A stretch of DNA of 64,000 bases from Peptoniphilus vaginalis (GCF_900176605.1 NZ_FXLP01000005.1:744001-808000); one strand, 5' to 3'. Numbered from the stretch's first letter, positions 38,196 through 48,233 are shown. The notes: generated by a model not told the origin, from the letters alone. Translations and numbers: made by a program.

Positions 38196-38222
38196 AACCT
38201 CGCTTCGCGGCGAGGTTTTTTT
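38196..38222 (+). terminator. Terminator of bioY
   Basis: Perfect 8-bp stem AACCTCGC / GCGAGGTT followed by T7. Confidence 0.92.
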
Positions 38223-38257
38223 CATTTATATTTATAGTTATATGCTAAGAATTCTGA

Positions 38258-38263
38258 TATAAT
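38258..38263 (+). promoter_or_regulatory. Extended -10 box upstream of the PBP gene
   Basis: TGA-TATAAT 20 bp upstream of the start codon; no good -35 is visible, consistent with an extended -10 promoter. Confidence 0.5.
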
Positions 38264-38282
38264 AACAAAATAGGAGGTTGTT

Positions 38283-40757
38283 ATGAAAGACAATAGAAAC
38301 AATAAACCTCGTGGAATGATAAAACTTTCAAGCGTAATAAAAATACTTCTCTTAATTGTTGCGGCTGCAATTATTATTTTAGGCTCACTTGTCGCATCAA
38401 TTGTGTTAGGTATTTTTAAAAAAGCTCCTGTGATAGATCCATCAGAATATAGATCACAACTTTCTGAAACTTCTAGGATCTATTCAAGTGATGGAAAGCT
38501 AATTGAATCACTTATCTCTGATCAGTTTAGCGAATTCGTTCCCTACGAGGACATACCTAAGAACTTAGTAAATGCCATAGTGGCAATAGAAGACGAGAGG
38601 TTTTTTGAACATAATGGCGTTGACTACAAGAGAGTCGCTGGTGCCATAGTTCACGACTTAAAAACTAGGTCTTTTGAACAAGGTGCATCAACTATAACAA
38701 TGCAGCTTGCCAAAAACTTATACACTTCCTTCTCAAAAAGTGTAATGAGAAAAATAACTGACATTTACTATTCTTATCAAATAGAAGAAAAACTTTCTAA
38801 GGAACAAATCCTTGAAGCTTACTTAAACTCTGCAGGCTTCTCCAAGGGAACTGTTGGAGTCCAAGCTGCTGCAAAAACTTTCTTTAACAAAGACGTATCA
38901 GAGCTTGACCTTGCTGAGTGTGCCCTTATAGCTGGTGTAACAAACCTTCCAGAAAAGTACACTCCTTACAACACAAAAAATATAGAAGACTCAGATGACT
39001 TAGGAAACATTGAAGTTGTTCTTCTTCCAAAAAGTGAAAACTCTGAGCCAAACTCTGACAGGATTATAAAAATTGCCAAGAACTTAAACGAACTTGGACA
39101 AATTGATAACTTTGATTTAATTCAAATTCAAAACGACATGTTAGTCCCTGTTAAGGCTGTCTTTAATGAAACTTCACAAGAAAGACAAAGACTTGTATTA
39201 AAGAGGATGCTCGCTCAAGGACTAATTACTAAAGAAGATCACGACAAGGCTTTAAATGAAAAAATTGAAATCAACATTGGCTCTCGTAAGGAAAGCGGAA
39301 TTTCTTCTTTCTATACAGACGTTGTTCAAAAGAATGCTATAAAAATCTTAAAAGAATCTGGATACTCAAAGGAAGAAGCTACAAACAAACTCTTTAATGG
39401 AGGTCTAAAAATTTATACTCCAATGGATATAAATATGCAAAGGACTCTTGAAGAAGTTGTTTCCAATCCAAAATATTATTATGGTGGCTTCACAGACAAG
39501 AATGGAATTATCCAACCACAAGTTGCATCTGTCATCATCGACCAAAAAACTCACGAAGTTAAGGCCCTTGTTGGCGGTAGAAATGTAAGTGGTGGTAGAC
39601 TTTTAAACAGGGCTCTTGTTCCAAGACAACCTGGTTCATCAATTAAGCCTATTTCAGTTTACCTTACAGCTCTTAACAACGGAGCAACTGCAGGGGATGT
39701 TTACCTAGACCAAAAGATGCCAGAAAAATTATTTGGCCACTCACCTAAGAACGCAGGCAACTACTATCAAGGTTGGACAACTATAAGAAATCTTCTTCGT
39801 CAATCATCAAACGTTGGTGCCTACCAAGTTGCTAGAGATATTTCTGCCGACAAGGATGCAAAAGTAAATAAAAATTCAACTTATTCTAAGGCCTATAACG
39901 ATGAAGAATCTCTTAGTAAGATGGTTGATACTTTAAAATCAATTGGAGTTTCTACAATAGTTGAGAAGAAGGACAACCCTACATGGAATGACATAGACTA
40001 TGCCCCTCTTACACTTGGCGGCATGAGTTATGGAATAAGTCCTTTTGAAATGGCTGGCGCCTTCACTGCAATTGCCAACGAAGGAAAGTACGCCAACCCT
40101 TATGTAATTACAAAAATCGAATCAAACACTGGCGATGTAATTTACCAAGTTAATCCTAAGGAGAGAGAAATTACCACTCCACAAAATGCTTACATCTTAA
40201 CAGATATGTTAAAGGATGTTGTAAGACGTGGTACAGGTAGGAACGCCTCCTTCCCTGGTCAAGAAGTTGCCGGCAAGACTGGTACAACAAGTGACAAGAA
40301 GGACGTTTGGTTTGTTGGTTACACTCCTTACTACACTTGTTCAGTTTGGATTGGTAACGACAAAAATCAAAAGCTTGCCTTTGGATCAACTCAATCAGCT
40401 TATCTTTGGAAGCAAATTATGAGGTCTGTTCACCAAGATCTTGACAGCAAAAAGTTCGAAGAACCTGAAGGTATCTACACTAAGTATTCAGGTGGTAGAA
40501 GAGAAATCTTTGCTGACGGAACTAAGCCTCACTACGTTAATAAGTACAGCTTCTACAGAGCTTCTGAAGAAAAGAGTAGAGAAGATAAGAAGAAGGACAA
40601 TAATAATAACAATAACAATAACAACAACGATAATAATAATGGCGACAAGAAGAAGAAGAAGAGAAAAAAGAAATCATCAAATAATGAAAACAACAGCAAC
40701 AAGCCAAGTAAAAAGAAGAAAAAATCTTCTAAGTCAATTATTAATAATGAGGATTAA
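38283..40757 (+). CDS. Class A penicillin-binding protein (PBP1A-type)
   Basis: Bifunctional peptidoglycan glycosyltransferase/transpeptidase anchored by one N-terminal helix (about 17-41). The GT51 domain carries AIEDERFFEHNGVDYKRV and QGASTITMQLAKNLYTS. The transpeptidase domain has the SxxK serine in PGSSIKPIS, the SxN motif in RQSSNVGAYQ and KTG in VAGKTGTTSDKKDVWFVGYT. 824 residues. The C-terminus is low-complexity: a run of Asn/Asp followed by Lys/Ser-rich sequence, likely extended through the cell wall. An IS1182-family element begins 2 bp after the stop codon. Confidence 0.95.
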   Translation: MKDNRNNKPRGMIKLSSVIKILLLIVAAAIIILGSLVASIVLGIFKKAPVIDPSEYRSQLSETSRIYSSDGKLIESLISDQFSEFVPYEDIPKNLVNAIVAIEDERFFEHNGVDYKRVAGAIVHDLKTRSFEQGASTITMQLAKNLYTSFSKSVMRKITDIYYSYQIEEKLSKEQILEAYLNSAGFSKGTVGVQAAAKTFFNKDVSELDLAECALIAGVTNLPEKYTPYNTKNIEDSDDLGNIEVVLLPKSENSEPNSDRIIKIAKNLNELGQIDNFDLIQIQNDMLVPVKAVFNETSQERQRLVLKRMLAQGLITKEDHDKALNEKIEINIGSRKESGISSFYTDVVQKNAIKILKESGYSKEEATNKLFNGGLKIYTPMDINMQRTLEEVVSNPKYYYGGFTDKNGIIQPQVASVIIDQKTHEVKALVGGRNVSGGRLLNRALVPRQPGSSIKPISVYLTALNNGATAGDVYLDQKMPEKLFGHSPKNAGNYYQGWTTIRNLLRQSSNVGAYQVARDISADKDAKVNKNSTYSKAYNDEESLSKMVDTLKSIGVSTIVEKKDNPTWNDIDYAPLTLGGMSYGISPFEMAGAFTAIANEGKYANPYVITKIESNTGDVIYQVNPKEREITTPQNAYILTDMLKDVVRRGTGRNASFPGQEVAGKTGTTSDKKDVWFVGYTPYYTCSVWIGNDKNQKLAFGSTQSAYLWKQIMRSVHQDLDSKKFEEPEGIYTKYSGGRREIFADGTKPHYVNKYSFYRASEEKSREDKKKDNNNNNNNNNNDNNNGDKKKKKRKKKSSNNENNSNKPSKKKKKSSKSIINNED

Positions 40758-40792
40758 AAGGGGCTGTTGCAAAAGTCCCATCATAGAAAAAA

Positions 40793-40824
40793 GACGAGGA
40801 AACATAAAAATCCTCGTCTTTTTT
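40793..40824 (+). terminator. Terminator hairpin in the IS left end
   Basis: Perfect 8-bp stem GACGAGGA / TCCTCGTC followed by T6, flanked by A6 on the other side. It would end transcription entering from the PBP gene and shield the transposase from read-through. Confidence 0.85.
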
Positions 40825-40838
40825 GATACAATGTATTT

Positions 40839-42398
40839 ATGAAAACCGCTAAAAATACATCATCATTAACTAACTATACACTAGTTAATGATACAATTCA
40901 ACTAAGATTAAACTTTAATACAGAAATATATATAAAAGATGATGTTAAACTAAGGCTTGTAAAAAATATAATTGAAAGGATGAATCTATCAGAACTAAAA
41001 AAAGTCTACTCATCACTTGGAAGAAAACCTACTGTAAATCCAGTAACAATGCTTCAAATAATAATATTCTGCTATTCAGAAGGAATATTTTCATCAAGAG
41101 AAATAGAAAAATCATGCAAATATGATTTAAGAATTAAGTACCTACTCGATACAGAACAACCACCAGACCATAGCACAATAAATAGATTTAGACAGAAAAT
41201 ACAAGAACTAACACCAGAACTACTAAATCAAATGGTACAAATACTGATAGAAGAAAAACAGATAGACCTATCAAGCATCTATATAGATGGAACAAAGATA
41301 GAAGCCTATGCCAACAGATATAGTTTTGTATGGAGAGGAAGTATAGAAAAATGGCAAGAAAAATTAATAGAAAAAATAAAAGAAGAACTAGGACTAAGTA
41401 AAAGTCTAATTCCAGGCCAAGTACTTCAAGCAGTAACAACAATCTTTAAGCAATTGAGAAAATACTGCAAAGAGAAAAAAATAAAATTCGTTTATGGAAA
41501 AGGAAAAAGAAAAACAAAAGAACAAAGAGACTATGAACATTTAAAAGAATGGAAAGAAAAACTAGAAAGCTACAAGAAACATCTAGAAATAATGGGAGAC
41601 AACAGAAACTCCTACTCAAAAACAGACCATGATGCAACCTTCATGAGAATGAAAGAAGACCACATGAAAAATGGTCAACTAAAACCAGCCTACAATATCC
41701 AATTAGCAAGTGCATCAGGCTTCATCATAGGAGAAAACATATCCCACCATCCATCTGATATGTACACCCTAAAACCATTCTTAAAAGACCTTCTAGAAAA
41801 AAATCCAAACAAGCTAAACAAGATAGTAGCAGATGCAGGATACGAAAGCGAAGAAAACTATGTATATCTAGCAGAAAATAATTTAACATCCTACATAAAA
41901 CCATCAAACTATGAAAAGTCAAAAACACGAAAATATAAAAAAGAGCAAGAATTTAAGAAAAGCTTAAAATACGATGAAAGACAAGACAAATACACATCAC
42001 AAGAAGGCAAAGAATTCATAAGATGCAGTGACAGATACAGAAAAAGAAAAAGTGGATACGTAACAACAACAAAAGTCTACAGATGCTTCGATTGGAACAA
42101 AGAAGGACAAAAAACCAAAGGAATCTACATATCAGAAACATTTCAAAAATATAGAGAAGAATCCTTAAAAAACATAAAATCCGACCAAGGAATAGAAGAA
42201 AGAATAAATAGATCAATACAAGCCGAAGGAGCATTCTCCAAAATAAAATCAGGCTTAAACTACAACAGATTCCACCACAGAGGAAAAGAAAATATAAAAA
42301 GTGAGATATGCCTCATATCAATAGCACTAAACTTAAATAAACTGACATCAAAAATAGAAAATAATAACCTAGAAATCATAAAATACAAAGCTGCTTAA
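40839..42398 (+). CDS. IS1182-family transposase
   Basis: 519 residues. N-terminal DUF772-like domain (VNPVTMLQIIIFCYSEGIFS, SREIEKSCKYDLRIKYLL, PPDHSTINRFRQKI), first DDE aspartate in SSIYIDGTKIEAYANRYSFV, second in KIVADAGYESEENY, and a C-terminal helical region with QAEGAFSKIKSGLNYNRFHH carrying the glutamate. Frame is intact. No good ribosome-binding site precedes the ATG, as is common for weakly expressed transposases. Confidence 0.93.
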   Translation: MKTAKNTSSLTNYTLVNDTIQLRLNFNTEIYIKDDVKLRLVKNIIERMNLSELKKVYSSLGRKPTVNPVTMLQIIIFCYSEGIFSSREIEKSCKYDLRIKYLLDTEQPPDHSTINRFRQKIQELTPELLNQMVQILIEEKQIDLSSIYIDGTKIEAYANRYSFVWRGSIEKWQEKLIEKIKEELGLSKSLIPGQVLQAVTTIFKQLRKYCKEKKIKFVYGKGKRKTKEQRDYEHLKEWKEKLESYKKHLEIMGDNRNSYSKTDHDATFMRMKEDHMKNGQLKPAYNIQLASASGFIIGENISHHPSDMYTLKPFLKDLLEKNPNKLNKIVADAGYESEENYVYLAENNLTSYIKPSNYEKSKTRKYKKEQEFKKSLKYDERQDKYTSQEGKEFIRCSDRYRKRKSGYVTTTKVYRCFDWNKEGQKTKGIYISETFQKYREESLKNIKSDQGIEERINRSIQAEGAFSKIKSGLNYNRFHHRGKENIKSEICLISIALNLNKLTSKIENNNLEIIKYKAA

Positions 42399-42528
42399 GA
42401 AAAAAATATTCATTAAAGCCAGCTTTATTAAGTGCACCCATTTTTATATGAAACAAGATAAATCTATCCAGAAAATAACTTAAAAGCAAAAAACATAATG
42501 GCTAAACTTAAATATTTGATAAAAAAAT

Positions 42529-42564
42529 GATGTCGCAGAGTAGAATCATCTATTCTGCAACATC
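42529..42564 (+). terminator. Hairpin at the IS right end
   Basis: A 16-bp stem (two non-Watson-Crick positions) with ATCA loop, 42529-42544 paired with 42549-42564, followed by a T-run that continues into the flank. It overlaps the terminal inverted repeat and can end transposase transcription. Confidence 0.75.
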
Positions 42565-42567
42565 ACC

Positions 42568-42925
42568 TTTTTGTTGCAAGTTTTAATACTACACATCTTA
42601 TTTGAAATTTTAATTTTTAATTATATTTTCATTCACAAATCATCTTTAAAAAATATTATTTGAATTAATATGCATTATATTATTTCTCATTAATTCATCT
42701 TAAATACATTTAAAGAGTTATATTACTGGTCCATACTATGTAATTAAAATTCAAAATTACTATTTTAATAAGCAAGTTATACTTCTAAATTCCTTTCTTA
42801 GGACTTGTGACTTAAGTATAAATTAATTATTTTATCGATTAAGCAAATCAATAATATTAAAATTTAAAATATATTACACATAATTCAAGCCCTCCAATGG
42901 CATAGCTATTAAAAATTGACAAAAT
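42568..42925. other. A/T-rich intergenic DNA
   Basis: No gene, RNA or repeat is recognised between the IS and the ftsH terminator. The stretch is very A/T-rich with stop codons in all frames. Confidence 0.6.
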
Positions 42926-42945
42926 AAAAAGCCCCTATCGGAGCT
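42926..42945 (-). terminator. Terminator of the hpt-ftsH operon
   Basis: Minus-strand stem AGCTCC / GGGGCT (one G-U pair), loop GATA, followed by T5; A-run on the other side makes it bidirectional. Confidence 0.8.
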
Positions 42946-42964
42946 TTTTTTGTTTTATAAGATT

Positions 42965-44941
42965 TTATAAACTTTCACTATCTTCTGAATTTTTCTTATC
43001 AACTTCATCCTTCTTATCACCTTTATCATTTTTTTGGATGAGTTCTTTTGCTTCATCGGATAAGTCATCTTCATTTATTGTGTCATCAAGGTCAATAGAT
43101 TCTTCATCAAGCTTTTCGCCATTGAAGATTTTTTCAAAGTCCTTGGAGTAAATTGTTTCCTTTTCCAATAGGGCATCTGATAATGCGAGCAACTTGTCTA
43201 AGTTATCACTTAAAAGTTGTTTACACTTTGCATAAGCCTCGTTTATAATTCTTGTAACTTCATCATCAATCTCTGCTGCAGTTCTTTCAGAATAATCTCT
43301 TGAACGTCCCAAGTCTCTTCCTATAAAGACTTCATTTTCTGATGAGTCGTAGTTAATTGTCCCAAGCTTTTCACTCATTCCATAGTGGGTTACCATAGCA
43401 CGAGCAATTTTTGTAGCCCTCTCAATGTCATTTGATGCGCCAGTTGAAATGTCATCAAGGACAAGGGACTCGGCAACTCTTCCACCAAGAAGAGATACAA
43501 TGGAAGCTTCCATCTTCTTCTTTGTCATAAAAGAAACATCATCTTCAGGTAGGTAGGCAGTAAAACCACCGGCCATTCCCCTTGGAATAATTGTAATCAT
43601 ATGAACTGAGTCTTCTTCTGGAAGAAGTCTTGATACAATTGCGTGACCAGATTCGTGAACTGCTGTTAACTTTCTTTCCTTTTCTGAAACAACACGAGAT
43701 TTCTTTGCAGGACCTGCTTGGACCTTTATTGATGCTTCATCAACATCTTCCATAGAGATTGCATTTTCGCTACGTCTTGCAGCAAGTAGGGCTGATTCAT
43801 TCATTAAGTTTTCAAGATCTGCTGGAGTAAAGCCTGGAGTTCTCTTTGCAATTACTTCAAGATTTACCTCATCTGCAAGCTTCTTGCCCCTAGAATGAAT
43901 TTCAAGTATTGCCTTTCTTGCACGAACATCTGGCTTACCAACATAAACTGTCCTGTCAAATCTACCTGGTCTTAGGATTGCTGGGTCAAGTATGTCTGCC
44001 CTATTTGTTGCAGCCATAACTATAACACCTTCGTTAGTTCCAAAACCATCCATCTCAACAAGAAGTTGGTTAAGAGTTTGTTCTCTTTCGTCATGACCTC
44101 CGCCAAGACCTGTTCCTCTTTTTCTTCCCACTGCATCAATTTCATCAATAAAAATAATACAAGGTGCATTTTTCTTTGCAGATTCAAAAAGGTCTCTTAC
44201 TCTTGATGCACCAACACCAACAAACATTTCTACGAAATCAGATCCACTCATTATAAAGAAAGGAACTCCTGCTTCGCCAGCAACAGCCTTTGAAAGATAA
44301 GTTTTACCAGTCCCTGGAGGACCTACTAGTAGGACTCCCTTAGGAATTCTAGCTCCCATATCTATAAATTTCTTAGGATTTTTTAAGAAGTCAACAACTT
44401 CTTCCAGTTCTTCCTTTTCTTCTTCTAAGCCTGCAACATCCTTAAACTTAACTAGATTTTTGCCATCTTCTTTGTTAATTAGTTTTGCCTTGCTCTTGCC
44501 GAAGGAACTCATCTTTCCTCCGCCACCAGTTTGTTGCATCATCCTGTACCAGAAGAAAACAATTAGGACAAACATAAGAAGAGTTGGAATCCACTCAACT
44601 AAGAAAGAAGTTTGCTTAGTTGGACTTGAAACTACATTAATAGTACCAGCATCAGATTTTTCCTTTAGGTAATCCTTATAAAAAGTATCTGCTGCCTCTT
44701 GTGGTATTATAGTCTTAAAAGTGTCGCCATCTTTTAATTTTACGCTGGCAATGGAGTCAATTCCATTTTGCAAGCTTACGGACTTTACATTGTCCTTTTC
44801 AAGTTCAGTTACAAACTCTGTAAAAGATTTTTCTTCCACAACATTTGCTGGTGGTCCAAAAAACTTAATAGATAGTATTAACACAAGGATCAGGACAATA
44901 TAAAATCCTGCTCCTCCAAATTTTTTATTCAATAATATCAC
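42965..44941 (-). CDS. ftsH: ATP-dependent zinc metalloprotease FtsH
   Basis: Membrane AAA+ protease for quality control. 658 residues: two N-terminal helices (about 11-29 and 112-132) flanking an extracytoplasmic domain, AAA module with Walker A GPPGTGKT and Walker [20 protein letters not shown] region [18 protein letters not shown], and the zinc motif HESGH around residue 420. The C-terminus is Asp/Lys/Glu-rich. Its start overlaps the hpt stop by 4 bp. Confidence 0.97.
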   Translation of the reverse strand: MILLNKKFGGAGFYIVLILVLILSIKFFGPPANVVEEKSFTEFVTELEKDNVKSVSLQNGIDSIASVKLKDGDTFKTIIPQEAADTFYKDYLKEKSDAGTINVVSSPTKQTSFLVEWIPTLLMFVLIVFFWYRMMQQTGGGGKMSSFGKSKAKLINKEDGKNLVKFKDVAGLEEEKEELEEVVDFLKNPKKFIDMGARIPKGVLLVGPPGTGKTYLSKAVAGEAGVPFFIMSGSDFVEMFVGVGASRVRDLFESAKKNAPCIIFIDEIDAVGRKRGTGLGGGHDEREQTLNQLLVEMDGFGTNEGVIVMAATNRADILDPAILRPGRFDRTVYVGKPDVRARKAILEIHSRGKKLADEVNLEVIAKRTPGFTPADLENLMNESALLAARRSENAISMEDVDEASIKVQAGPAKKSRVVSEKERKLTAVHESGHAIVSRLLPEEDSVHMITIIPRGMAGGFTAYLPEDDVSFMTKKKMEASIVSLLGGRVAESLVLDDISTGASNDIERATKIARAMVTHYGMSEKLGTINYDSSENEVFIGRDLGRSRDYSERTAAEIDDEVTRIINEAYAKCKQLLSDNLDKLLALSDALLEKETIYSKDFEKIFNGEKLDEESIDLDDTINEDDLSDEAKELIQKNDKGDKKDEVDKKNSEDSESL

Positions 44942-45480
44942 TCCTCACTATTAGAATAGACAGACTCATCTAGTATTCCAATGTAAGGAAGTCCTCTGAA
45001 TCTCTCGTTGTAGTCCATTCCATAACCAATTACAAAGTGGTCATCTATTTCATATCCATTGTATTTAACAGGTAGGTCAACCTTTCTCCTAGATGGCTTT
45101 GAAAGCATAGTTACAATTTCTATGGACCTTGCTCCCCTTGACTTCAAAAGTTTAGTCAAGTAAGAAAGAGTCACACCTGTATCAATTATGTCTTCAACGA
45201 TTAGTATATCCTTGTCAACTATTGAAATGGAAATATCCTTTAGGATCCTAACTTCACCCATAGACCTTGTGCCTTGGTAGCTAGAAACATCCATAAAGTC
45301 ATATTCAAGCTCTAAGTCAATACTTCTCATAATATCTGCCATAAAGGGAACACATCCCTTTAAGATTCCAAGCAAGAATAAATTTTTATCCTTGTAGTCC
45401 TCTGTTATTCTTTCACCAAGCTCTTTAACCTTTGCTCTGATTTCTTCTTCAGAATAAAGAGCTGCTTTAATGTCTGACAT
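44938..45480 (-). CDS. hpt: Hypoxanthine phosphoribosyltransferase
   Basis: Purine salvage: hypoxanthine or guanine plus PRPP to IMP/GMP. 180 residues with the PRPP motif [17 protein letters not shown] (about 96-112) and the flexible-loop region [13 protein letters not shown]. Overlaps tilS by 14 bp and ftsH by 4 bp: the tilS-hpt-ftsH order is conserved in Firmicutes. Confidence 0.95.
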   Translation of the reverse strand: MSDIKAALYSEEEIRAKVKELGERITEDYKDKNLFLLGILKGCVPFMADIMRSIDLELEYDFMDVSSYQGTRSMGEVRILKDISISIVDKDILIVEDIIDTGVTLSYLTKLLKSRGARSIEIVTMLSKPSRRKVDLPVKYNGYEIDDHFVIGYGMDYNERFRGLPYIGILDESVYSNSEE

Positions 45481-46801
45481 TCTTAACCTCCAAAACGAGT
45501 TTGCTTTTTGTGTTTTTATCTATCTTAACATCTTCTGAGATATCCATCCCAAGTATGTAGATGATTTTTTCGTCATCACATATAAGACCTATTTCATCCC
45601 TTAAAAGCCTGTCAACTTTTCTATCAATAAAATAGTCCTTTAGCTTTTTATTATTTTTCATACCCAGTGGTTTAAACCTATCCCCTGGGGCTCTCTTCCT
45701 AATGCTAAGACTACCCTTTATTTTATCATAGTCTATTACTTTTATAAAGGAATCCTCATGACTTTCTTCTCCATCTCTTGCGATAAAAATTTCTCCAAAG
45801 TCTGTTACGTTTCTTCCAAGACTTAAGTCCTTCTTTGTCTTTTCTTCTTGGTCAATCACTTCTTCTATATAAATCTTATCGTAGGACCTTCTAGCAGAAA
45901 TATTTTTGCCAAGATCAATTTGTCTTCCAGAGTCGCCAAGGCATAAGTCATAAATAGCAAGTATGTTGGGCCTACTTAAAATATTTTCACTATAAAAATT
46001 CTCTTCTAAGTATTTTTTTATTACTTCTTGACCTATAAACTTTTTTAATTTTATTATCTCAGATGGAATTAAAAAATTATCTCCCAGGCAATTATTATAA
46101 TTTTCTTCTAGAATTTCTCCTATAAAGTCATTAGCTTCTTCTGCATTCTCAGAAAGTCTAAGAAGAGAATTGATTATGTCTGGATTGAATTTTTTAAGTT
46201 GTGGTATAAGTCCAAGCCTAATTTTATTTCTAGTGTAGATTTCTTCAAAGTTTGTTTCATCATCAAAGTATGGAAGCTTATTCTTATGAAGGTAGTCTTC
46301 GATCTCTTCCCTCTTAATATTTATGAGGGGTCTATAGATGTCTTTATTGACATAAGTTATACCTGAAAGACCCTTTAGACCTGTCCCTCTCATAATATTA
46401 AAAAGAAGTGTCTCCACCCTGTCATTGGCATTGTGGGCTGTTAAAATCTTCCTGCCTTGCGAGTTTTCTCTAAAGAATTCATACCTTAAAATCCTTCCAG
46501 CCTCTTCTGATGAAATTTTTTCTTTTCTTGCAAATTCATCCATGTTCACTGTCTTGCTTATGAATTTTATTCCATAAGCTTGACAAGATTTTTTTACAAA
46601 CTCTTCATCCCTATTTGCAGTCTCTCTTATGCCATGATTTAGGTGGCAAACTATTATATCAAGATTCCATTCTTCTTTTAAATCCATAAAATTATAAAAG
46701 AGATACATAGAGTCAGCTCCACCAGATACACCAAGACTTAGCTTGTCAGATTTTTTTATAATATTTAGTTTTTTTAAGTTCTCGTAAAATATCTTATCCA
46801 T
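45467..46801 (-). CDS. tilS: tRNA(Ile)-lysidine synthetase TilS
   Basis: Converts C34 of tRNA-Ile(CAU) to lysidine. 444 residues: PP-loop LGVSGGADSMYLFY at about 22-35, the N-terminal catalytic domain with CHLNHGIRETANRDEEFV and AHNANDRVETLLFNIMRG, and a C-terminal TilS domain (IRKRAPGDRFKPLGMKNNKK). Own ATG follows a strong terminator of the yabR-like gene, so a promoter must lie in the short gap or read-through occurs. Confidence 0.95.
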   Translation of the reverse strand: MDKIFYENLKKLNIIKKSDKLSLGVSGGADSMYLFYNFMDLKEEWNLDIIVCHLNHGIRETANRDEEFVKKSCQAYGIKFISKTVNMDEFARKEKISSEEAGRILRYEFFRENSQGRKILTAHNANDRVETLLFNIMRGTGLKGLSGITYVNKDIYRPLINIKREEIEDYLHKNKLPYFDDETNFEEIYTRNKIRLGLIPQLKKFNPDIINSLLRLSENAEEANDFIGEILEENYNNCLGDNFLIPSEIIKLKKFIGQEVIKKYLEENFYSENILSRPNILAIYDLCLGDSGRQIDLGKNISARRSYDKIYIEEVIDQEEKTKKDLSLGRNVTDFGEIFIARDGEESHEDSFIKVIDYDKIKGSLSIRKRAPGDRFKPLGMKNNKKLKDYFIDRKVDRLLRDEIGLICDDEKIIYILGMDISEDVKIDKNTKSKLVLEVKNVRH

Positions 46802-46810
46802 TGTTAAAAT

Positions 46811-46847
46811 AAAAAAAGTGGCAAACTATCAAAAGATAGTTACCACT
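46811..46847 (-). terminator. Terminator of the S1-domain protein gene
   Basis: Long minus-strand stem (AGTGG...ACTATC / GATAGT...CCACT, 13 pairs with one bulge), TTTT loop, then T7, ending 10 bp before the tilS start codon. Confidence 0.9.
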
Positions 46848-46848
46848 A

Positions 46849-47226
46849 CTAATTTCTAGAATTCTTCTTCTTTGTCTTTTGATTGTATCTTGCTCTAGCT
46901 TCGTCAAGCTTTGTATTGCTTTCCTTGAGGAACTTGCTCAAGATGTCTTCGAATCTTTGGTCTACTTTTTCATCCTTAGGCTCTTCCTTTTTTTCAATGG
47001 CATCCTTAATTGAAAGGGCAATCTTTCCCTTTTCGTCAATGCTAAGAACCTTGACCTTAACCTCATCACCTTCTGAAATGTGATTATTGATGTCCTTAAC
47101 AAAAGTATCTGCAATTTCAGAAATATGTACTAGACCACTCTTGCCATCTTTTAAATCTACAAAGGCTCCAAATTTAGCAACCTTAGTAACTACACCTTCA
47201 ACTATATCGCCTGGCGATAAATCCAT
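46849..47226 (-). CDS. S1 domain RNA-binding protein (YabR-like)
   Basis: A 125-residue protein with one N-terminal S1 OB-fold domain (GDIVEGVVTKVAKFGAFVDL, GLVHISEIAD, GDEVKVKVLSIDEKGKIALS) and a charged C-terminal tail. Position between divIC and tilS matches yabR of Bacillus. Probably binds RNA or ribosomes; specific role not evident. Confidence 0.9.
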   Translation of the reverse strand: MDLSPGDIVEGVVTKVAKFGAFVDLKDGKSGLVHISEIADTFVKDINNHISEGDEVKVKVLSIDEKGKIALSIKDAIEKKEEPKDEKVDQRFEDILSKFLKESNTKLDEARARYNQKTKKKNSRN

Positions 47227-47247
47227 AACTTCCTCCTAAATTTTATT

Positions 47248-47562
47248 TTAAATATCCTTATCGGTATTTGTAGTCTTATCCTTGTTCTTATCAACATAGA
47301 TAACTTCTCTTGGTTTAACCATTCCCAAATCTTCTCTTGCTACCTTTTCAATAAAATCAGTAGAGGAAGAATTTTTAAGTTCAGAATTTAGATTATCTAT
47401 TTCAAGTTTTAAATTAGAAATTTCTCTATTGTTGGCAGAAATAATCTCAAGTTTTTGATTTCTTAGAGCTATTGACTTGCCAATTTTTACAGATCCAAAA
47501 AGTACAGACCCTATAATTATAATGGCAAGAGCCAAGGGAAACCTTCTTCTTTTTACCTTCAT
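47248..47562 (-). CDS. Septum formation initiator family protein (FtsB/DivIC)
   Basis: A 104-residue division protein: basic N-terminus, one membrane helix (about 7-24) and an extracytoplasmic coiled coil (about 35-65) ending with FIEKVAREDLGMVKPREVIY, the DivIC/FtsB signature. ATG 47562 is chosen because GGGAGAG lies just upstream. Located between the yabO- and yabR-like genes as in Firmicutes. Confidence 0.9.
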   Translation of the reverse strand: MKVKRRRFPLALAIIIIGSVLFGSVKIGKSIALRNQKLEIISANNREISNLKLEIDNLNSELKNSSSTDFIEKVAREDLGMVKPREVIYVDKNKDKTTNTDKDI

Positions 47563-47604
47563 AAGTCTCTCCCACCTTATATACAATTAGATCAAAAGTC
47601 TCAA

Positions 47605-47847
47605 TTAATCTATTCTCTCATAAAGAGTCTCTGCATCCTTCTTGGAATTCACATCAGAAATATCCTTAACCTTGACCCTAATTTTTCTCTCGCCAAGTTG
47701 GAGTGAAATAATGTCATCAATGTTAACAGAATCTGATGGTTTGGCAAGCTTGTCGTTAATTTCGACAAGGCCCTTTTCGCAAGCTTCCTTTGCTAGAGTT
47801 CTTCTTTTTATAAGTCTTGAGTTTTTTAAAAATTTATCTAATCTCAT
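47605..47847 (-). CDS. S4 domain RNA-binding protein (YabO/RqcP-like)
   Basis: An 80-residue protein consisting of one S4 domain: MRLDKFLKNSRLIKRRTLAKE, then GLVEINDKLAKPSDSVNIDD. RqcP (YabO) acts with RqcH in C-terminal tailing of stalled nascent chains on 50S subunits. The ATG at 47847 has TGGAG 8 nt upstream. Gene order hup-yabO-divIC supports the assignment. Confidence 0.9.
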   Translation of the reverse strand: MRLDKFLKNSRLIKRRTLAKEACEKGLVEINDKLAKPSDSVNIDDIISLQLGERKIRVKVKDISDVNSKKDAETLYERID

Positions 47848-47915
47848 ATTATACTCCAAATAAAAATATATCAAAAAAACTAGAAAATTTCAATACTATG
47901 AAGAAATTTGAGTAT

Positions 47916-47938
47916 AAAAAAAGAAGGCCTTGCCTTCT
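47916..47938 (-). terminator. Terminator of hup
   Basis: Minus-strand stem AGAAGGC / GCCTTCT, 3-nt loop, followed by T7. Confidence 0.88.
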
Positions 47939-47954
47939 CTTTTCTTTTCTTTTC

Positions 47955-48233
47955 TTACTTATTAACAGCTTCTTTAAGAGCTTTACCTGATCTGAAAACT
48001 GGAGCTTTAGATGCAGGAATCTTAATAACTTCTTCTGGATTTCTAGGGTTTCTACCTTCTCTAGCTTTTCTTTGTCTTACTTCGAAAGTTCCAAATCCAA
48101 CTAATTGAACTTTTTCTCCGTCTGCAAGAGCTTCTTGAACTGAAGAAATAAATCCGTTTAAAGCTTGTTCAGCGTCTTTTTTAGTAAGACCTGATTTTTC
48201 TGCAATGCTTGCTACTAATTCTGATTTGTTCAT
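47955..48233 (-). CDS. hup: HU-family nucleoid DNA-binding protein
   Basis: A 92-residue bacterial histone-like protein: MNKSELVASIAEKSGLTKKD, GFGTFEVRQRKAREGRNPRN (DNA-binding arm) and VPxF-type segment PASKAPVFRSGKALKEAV. Strong Shine-Dalgarno AAGGAGG. Flanked by its own promoter and terminator, so it is expressed separately from yabN. Confidence 0.97.
   Translation of the reverse strand: MNKSELVASIAEKSGLTKKDAEQALNGFISSVQEALADGEKVQLVGFGTFEVRQRKAREGRNPRNPEEVIKIPASKAPVFRSGKALKEAVNK

Larger units (their letters stand above)
40760..42567 (+). mobile_element. IS1182-family insertion sequence
   Basis: Bounded by imperfect 15-bp terminal inverted repeats: GGGGCTGTTGCAAAA at 40760-40774 and the complement of GGTGATGTTGCAGAA at 42553-42567 (12 of 15 identical). 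Length is 1808 bp with one intact transposase gene. Both ends carry strong hairpins. No clear target duplication is visible; the flanks are A4 and T5. Presence of an intact gene suggests a potentially active copy. Confidence 0.88.
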
